Assembly: GCA_900759005.1 (NCBI GenBank)
Contig: CAAEUQ010000151.1
Location: 1 to 9,623, forward strand
DNA length: 9,623 nucleotides
From: Clostridia bacterium
GTDB lineage: Bacteria > Bacillota > Clostridia > Christensenellales > Aristaeellaceae
Reading direction: 5' to 3'
Below, piece by piece: positions 6,391-9,623 of the stretch. The position numbers and the translations under genes were made by a program. The notes below the pieces were generated by a model, which was not told the origin of the DNA, ran no database searches, and saw nothing but the letters and a program-made list of their open reading frames with translations. Positions within the stretch are counted from its first letter, which is position 1. The number at the start of each line of letters is the position of its first letter.

Positions 6391-6420
6391 ATTATACCGC
6401 AGAAAGCGGAAAAATGCAAA
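6391..6420 (-). promoter_or_regulatory. Promoter of dus
   Basis: On the minus strand a perfect TATAAT (6391-6396) follows a weak TTTGCA-like -35 (6415-6420) with an 18-bp spacer. The start point would be near 6384, leaving a leader of about 25 nt. The -35 box lies inside the T-rich tail of the terminator of the upstream gene. Confidence 0.65.
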
Positions 6421-6449
6421 CGAAAGCGAGCGGGAGAATCCGCTCGCTT
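6410..6449 (-). terminator. Terminator of the VanW-like gene
   Basis: AAGCGAGCGG (6424-6433) and CCGCTCGCTT (6440-6449) make a perfect 10-bp stem with a 6-nt loop. Reading on the minus strand it is followed by a T-rich tail that ends in five Ts (6410-6414). The arm on the gene side is duplicated: the 14 bp at 6436-6449 are repeated head to tail at 6450-6463, so two alternative hairpins can form. Confidence 0.7.
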
Positions 6450-6475
6450 GAATCCGCTCGCTTCGGTATTCACAT

Positions 6476-7513
6476 TCAGTTGTTCCTGTAAATCTCGCAA
6501 TAGAGCCTTCCGCTGTCCGTCCATGTGTAAATCGTGATGCTGCCCCAGCCGTCATAGCGGAATTCGAAATCGATGTCGTCGGAATAGTCGGTCAAAATCG
6601 CGTCCGCGGAATTGGAGACGTAGGACTGATTGTATTTCTCGCCGTAGGTCGATTTCTCAACGACGGTAATGTCCCCCGCGTTCTTCACCGCCAGCCACAG
6701 CGCGCTCGCAACCTGCGCGACGCCGCCGCCCGTGGTTTCCACGCCGCGGCCGTTGATCGCGCGAACATAGCCGTATTCCTTCGTCCGCGGGCCGACGACG
6801 TCGTTAAATGAGAACGTGTCGCCGCTCAGGAGCGTGGTATCGTAAATGGTGGTCGCCGCGAGATCGATATTGTTCAGCAGCCTTTTATCATTCCCGCAAT
6901 AGATCGACGCGGATCCGAGGAGCCTGCCGGTCTTGCCATCCGGCGCGGGCGTAGCGAACCAGTTGCCGGAATCAAAGCTCGACGCAGTCTGGGTCACGGT
7001 GCAGTAGAGGTAATTGTCCGCGAACCACGTTTCGATCAGCAGCGACTGGCTCGTGCGGTTCGTAAAGCGGAAATCCTTGTCATTTTTGTAGTCGGTGACG
7101 ACCGCGTAATCGCCGTCCGGAATGTAACCGGCATTGAAATCGCTGCCGTAGGTCTTTACTTCGTCAAATGCGACGCTGCCCGCCTTCAGGTTCAGAAGCG
7201 CCATGTACAGCGTGGTCGCAACCTGCGAAACGCCGCCGCCCATTACCTTTGCGCCCCGATCGTTCAGCGCCTTGACGTAGCCCTCCGCCTTTGTGCGCGG
7301 GCCGACGGTGTCGTTGAACGAGAACGTCGCGCCGGATGCGACGTAAACCTGATTGATCGCAAGCGCCGCGCGCTGCATATTGCCGAGACGGCCGCTGCTC
7401 GCGCCGCGGGTGCTCGTGCGGTACGACGCGTACTGATCTGCCGCGCTCGCGGGAACGGCGAACGCTGCGCCCAAAAGAACCAGCGTCAGCAAAAGTGCAA
7501 ATGCTCTTTTCAT
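6476..7513 (-). CDS. Secreted protein with two tandem VanW-like repeats
   Basis: A 345-residue protein. Residues 1-25 are a classic signal peptide: MKR, a Leu/Ala-rich core, then PASAA as cleavage site. The mature part holds two VanW-type repeats. The first has TFSFNDTVGPRTK (63-75) and GGGVSQVATTLY (92-103); the second has TFSFNDVVGPRTK (233-245) and GGGVAQVASALW (262-273), 170 residues apart. Each ends in a beta-rich segment (LYCTVTQ, LYCEIYR). VanW is an accessory protein of some vancomycin-resistance clusters with no proven biochemical role; no van genes are here, so a resistance role is not supported. No G5, LysM, SH3 or sortase signal is seen. Start fixed by GGAGGAGGGA at 7521-7530; a longer frame to 7624 would bury the signal peptide. 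Confidence 0.88.
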   Translation of the reverse strand: MKRAFALLLTLVLLGAAFAVPASAADQYASYRTSTRGASSGRLGNMQRAALAINQVYVASGATFSFNDTVGPRTKAEGYVKALNDRGAKVMGGGVSQVATTLYMALLNLKAGSVAFDEVKTYGSDFNAGYIPDGDYAVVTDYKNDKDFRFTNRTSQSLLIETWFADNYLYCTVTQTASSFDSGNWFATPAPDGKTGRLLGSASIYCGNDKRLLNNIDLAATTIYDTTLLSGDTFSFNDVVGPRTKEYGYVRAINGRGVETTGGGVAQVASALWLAVKNAGDITVVEKSTYGEKYNQSYVSNSADAILTDYSDDIDFEFRYDGWGSITIYTWTDSGRLYCEIYRNN

Positions 7514-7560
7514 GGTGAAGTCCCTCCTCCATCCTCTATGCTGTTTGGACGTTTGCGCGC

Positions 7561-7575
7561 GCGGAAATGTTCCGC
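7561..7575. repeat. Palindrome upstream of the VanW-like gene
   Basis: GCGGAA and TTCCGC pair perfectly around ATG, about 48 bp upstream of the VanW-like start and between the two divergent genes. It could be an operator or a leader hairpin. No confident minus-strand promoter was found: an AT-rich stretch at about 7580-7613 is the likely place, but I see no well-spaced hexamers. Confidence 0.35.
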
Positions 7576-7630
7576 ATAATCTTCCGTTTTTTTCAATTTT
7601 TTGATTGATTGCGACATAACGCAAATCGCC

Positions 7631-7659
7631 TTGAATCCGCGCGCAAAAACGAGTATGAT
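7631..7659 (+). promoter_or_regulatory. Probable promoter of the pseudouridine synthase operon
   Basis: TTGAAT (7631-7636) and TATGAT (7654-7659) are separated by 17 bp, with 4 of 6 and 5 of 6 consensus matches. Transcription would start near 7666, leaving a leader of about 90 nt. Confidence 0.55.
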
Positions 7660-7758
7660 ATTGAAAGTAGCCCCGCGCAAACGAGGCGGTCGACCGGCAA
7701 AAAGGCGTCGCGCGCCGAATTGCGCGGCGGCGTATTTAGGAAAGCAAGGAGAACGCGT

Positions 7759-8616
7759 ATGCTTACAAGCGAAGCGCCGCGCGGCGCAAACGCAATGCCC
7801 GTGGGACGCTATGTTCGCCGCGCATGGCCGATGATTCCGGCGCACGCGTTTCGCGACGCGTTCAAAAGGCGGGACGTAAAGATCAACGGTTCTCGCGCGA
7901 ATGAAAGCGATCCCGTTTCCGCGGGTGATCAGATCGAGCTGTTCCTGCCCGACCGGTATTTGCCGGATGCGCCTGAAATTTCATTCGATGATGGAAAGCT
8001 GATCGCGTGCGTAAAGCCGCAGGGCTTGCCGGTGGACGTGGATTCCGACGGAATCGGCGCGGACACGCTGCTTTCGCGCATTCGGCGCATTCATCCGGAC
8101 GCGCAGCTCTGCCACCGATTGGACGCGCAGACGGGCGGGCTGGTGCTCGCGGCAGCGGACGGCGAAACGCTCGCGCGCGCGGAGGAAACATTTAAGCTGC
8201 ACGCGATTCAGAAGACGTATCTCGCGCTCGCAAAGGGCGGATTCCGGCGCGCCGAGGGCACGCTGAGCGGGTATCTCGTCAAAAACGCGCGCGATTCGCG
8301 GGTTACGGTGATCAATCACAACGCGCCGGGCGCGAAAAGAATCGAAACGCGCTATCGCGTGATCGAGGATTGCGGCGCGTTTGCGCGCGTTCAGCTCGAA
8401 CCGGTCACGGGGCGCACGCATCAGCTGCGCGCGCATATGGCTTCAATCGGGCATCCGCTGATCGGCGACGACAAATATGGCGACCGCGATTTGAATCGCA
8501 AATTCGGTTTGCCCTTGAGACTCTGGTGTGAATCCGTCCGGATTCTGAAGGAAAGCCCGCTCGCGGAATACCGCGGGCAGACGTTTGCTTCCCCGAAGCC
8601 GGATTGGTGGAAATGA
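7759..8616 (+). CDS. RluA-family RNA pseudouridine synthase with S4 domain
   Basis: This 285-residue protein isomerises uridine to pseudouridine in structural RNA, most likely 23S rRNA as in RluC/RluD relatives; the target base cannot be deduced. An S4-like RNA-binding region covers about residues 14-64 (FRDAFKRRDVKINGSRA then VSAGDQIELFLP). The catalytic motif HRLDAQTGGLVLAA (119-132) carries the nucleophile Asp122; GRTHQLRAHM (218-227) and HPLIGDDKYG (232-241) complete the family core. The start is at 7759, with AAGGAG at 7746-7751; a TTG 50 codons upstream is rejected because it precedes the promoter and adds low-complexity basic sequence. The HAD gene follows after 19 bp. Confidence 0.92.
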   Translation: MLTSEAPRGANAMPVGRYVRRAWPMIPAHAFRDAFKRRDVKINGSRANESDPVSAGDQIELFLPDRYLPDAPEISFDDGKLIACVKPQGLPVDVDSDGIGADTLLSRIRRIHPDAQLCHRLDAQTGGLVLAAADGETLARAEETFKLHAIQKTYLALAKGGFRRAEGTLSGYLVKNARDSRVTVINHNAPGAKRIETRYRVIEDCGAFARVQLEPVTGRTHQLRAHMASIGHPLIGDDKYGDRDLNRKFGLPLRLWCESVRILKESPLAEYRGQTFASPKPDWWK

Positions 8617-8635
8617 TATTTAACGGGAGAAAAGA

Positions 8636-9454
8636 ATGAGCATTAAACTGATCGTATCGGACATCGACGGAACGCTGATTCCCTTTCACGGCAGCGTTTC
8701 CGAACGGACGCGCGCGGCGGTTCGCGCGTGCGCCGAAAAGGGCGTAACCTTCTCGATTGCGACGGGGCGCTGGTACGTTCCGGCAAAGGCGGTTACGGAG
8801 GCGATCGGGCAGACGGACGGCTGCATGATCATTGCCGGCGGCGGCGCAATCGTGACGCTTTCCGGCGAAGTTATTCAGGAATGGGGCATTCCGGACGCGC
8901 GCGCAGAGCAGGTTTACGCCATCATGCGCAAGCACGACGTAATGATGAACACGTTCACGCGCGGCAATCTCTATCGCCTGAATACTCGCGCTTACGGCAG
9001 GCGCGTGGACGAGCTGGATTCCTATCTGGGCGGCGCATTTCTGGTGCACGCGGACGATCAGGCGCTTTTCGAGCGTGACGGGCTGAAACGGCCCTATAAA
9101 ATGGAAGCGTATACGCGCGACGAAGCGAAGCTGCGCGAAATCGCGGAGGAACTGAACGAAGCGGGCTTTTCCGTAACCAGTTCGTATCCGACGAACATCG
9201 AAATCACCGAGCGCGACATGGGCAAGGGCGTCGCGGTTGAATGGCTTGCAAATAAAGTCGGCGCGACGCGCGAGGAATGCATGGCGATGGGCGACAATAC
9301 GAACGACCTCTCCCTCCTCGGCGCGGTCGGCTGGCCGATTGCAATGGGCAACGCCGTAAGCGAGCTCAAAAGCGTCGCGCGGCTGATTGCGCCCGACAGC
9401 GCGGACGACGGCGCGGCGATCATGATCGAGCGCGCGCTGGAGGACAGGCTATGA
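8636..9454 (+). CDS. Cof-type HAD-IIB family hydrolase
   Basis: A 272-residue cytosolic phosphatase of the haloacid dehalogenase superfamily. Motif I is DIDGTL with nucleophile Asp9 and Asp11, motif II is IATGR with Thr43, motif III is probably Lys197 in MGKGVA, and motif IV is GDNTNDLSLL with Asp220 and Asp224. The spacing between motifs II and III accommodates the large C2B cap typical of Cof/YidA/SupH proteins, which dephosphorylate sugar phosphates or flavin/pyridoxal intermediates; the substrate is not predictable. Every catalytic residue is present. GGGAG at 8625-8629 serves the ATG, and the stop overlaps the next gene, so it is likely co-transcribed and translationally coupled with it. 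Confidence 0.93.
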   Translation: MSIKLIVSDIDGTLIPFHGSVSERTRAAVRACAEKGVTFSIATGRWYVPAKAVTEAIGQTDGCMIIAGGGAIVTLSGEVIQEWGIPDARAEQVYAIMRKHDVMMNTFTRGNLYRLNTRAYGRRVDELDSYLGGAFLVHADDQALFERDGLKRPYKMEAYTRDEAKLREIAEELNEAGFSVTSSYPTNIEITERDMGKGVAVEWLANKVGATREECMAMGDNTNDLSLLGAVGWPIAMGNAVSELKSVARLIAPDSADDGAAIMIERALEDRL

Positions 9455-9623
9455 TGCACATCGTACTGGTTCAGCCCGAAATTCCGCAGAACACCGGAAA
9501 CATCGCGCGCACGTGCGCGGCGACCGGCGCGCGGCTGCATCTGATCGAGCCGCTCGGATTCGAGCTTTCGGACAAATATCTGAAGCGCGCGGGGCTGGAT
9601 TACTGGAAGCTGATGCAATACGA
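9451..9623 (+). CDS. trmL: TrmL-like tRNA (cytidine/uridine-34-2'-O)-methyltransferase, 5' part
   Basis: Only the first 57 codons are inside the window; the frame stays open to the edge. The start MMHIVLVQPEIPQNTGNIART followed by CAATGARLHLIEPLGF and LKRAGLDYW is the highly recognisable N-terminus of the SpoU/TrmD (SPOUT) family member TrmL, also called CspR, which methylates the wobble ribose of tRNA-Leu using S-adenosylmethionine. The conserved NTGNIART part and the L-x-R-AGLDYW segment are intact. The ATG at 9451 overlaps the HAD stop (ATGA) and has GGAGG at 9439-9443, 7 nt upstream; the adjacent ATG at 9454 is an alternative start. The SAM-binding knot lies beyond the window. Confidence 0.92.
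   Translation, partial: MMHIVLVQPEIPQNTGNIARTCAATGARLHLIEPLGFELSDKYLKRAGLDYWKLMQY

Noticed and set aside
6360..6524. Longer dus start
   Set aside because: The extension crosses the dus promoter, the upstream gene's terminator and the end of that gene; the family begins at the APLEGVTD strand a few residues after the chosen Met.
7609..7758. TTG start 50 codons upstream of the pseudouridine synthase
   Set aside because: It would precede the TTGAAT/TATGAT promoter; the added sequence is basic and unlike the S4 domain, and AAGGAG marks the ATG at 7759.

Overview
The window reads as a chromosomal piece of a GC-rich member of the Bacillota, most likely an uncultured gut Clostridia-type lineage. 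This is inferred from gene content: a RadC tail, a LicD/TagF-type surface-polymer operon, a secreted VanW-domain protein, a Cof-type HAD phosphatase beside TrmL, strong AGGAGG-type ribosome sites and sigma-A-like promoters. No rRNA, tRNA, transposase, integrase or CRISPR array is visible.

Layout. (1) 1-327: the 3' end of radC. (2) 460-4246, plus strand: a promoter with perfect consensus hexamers drives a tight four-gene operon. It encodes an IspD/TarI-family cytidylyltransferase, a LicD-family protein, an extended SDR nucleotide-sugar enzyme and a TagF-like CDP-alditol phosphotransferase. The last three genes overlap by ATGA. Together they look like a compact route that makes a CDP-activated alditol or related precursor and transfers alditol-phosphate or phospho-substituents onto a cell-surface glycan. 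(3) 4247-5390: an accessory islet. It holds an 80-codon open frame without a start, three tandem 33-bp hairpin units, a 43-codon tail that looks like the C-terminal tip of a polymorphic toxin, and 13 bp later an intact AT-rich gene that I interpret as its immunity protein. A partial copy of the hairpin repeat and a plus-strand terminator close the islet. (4) 5391-7513, minus strand: a Dus-family tRNA-dihydrouridine synthase and, upstream of it, a secreted protein made of two VanW-like repeats. (5) 7631-9623, plus strand: an RluA-family pseudouridine synthase, a Cof-type HAD hydrolase and the start of a TrmL-like tRNA methyltransferase, probably one transcription unit.

The most interesting part is region 3. 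A toxin relic has been cut down to its last 43 codons exactly where a palindromic repeat array begins, yet the gene behind it keeps a strong ribosome site and an intact frame. This is what an orphan immunity gene, or a displaced toxin-tip/immunity cassette, would look like. Base composition changes sharply there: I count 25 G+C in 4741-4800 against 40 in 3781-3840. The housekeeping genes on either side look ordinary.
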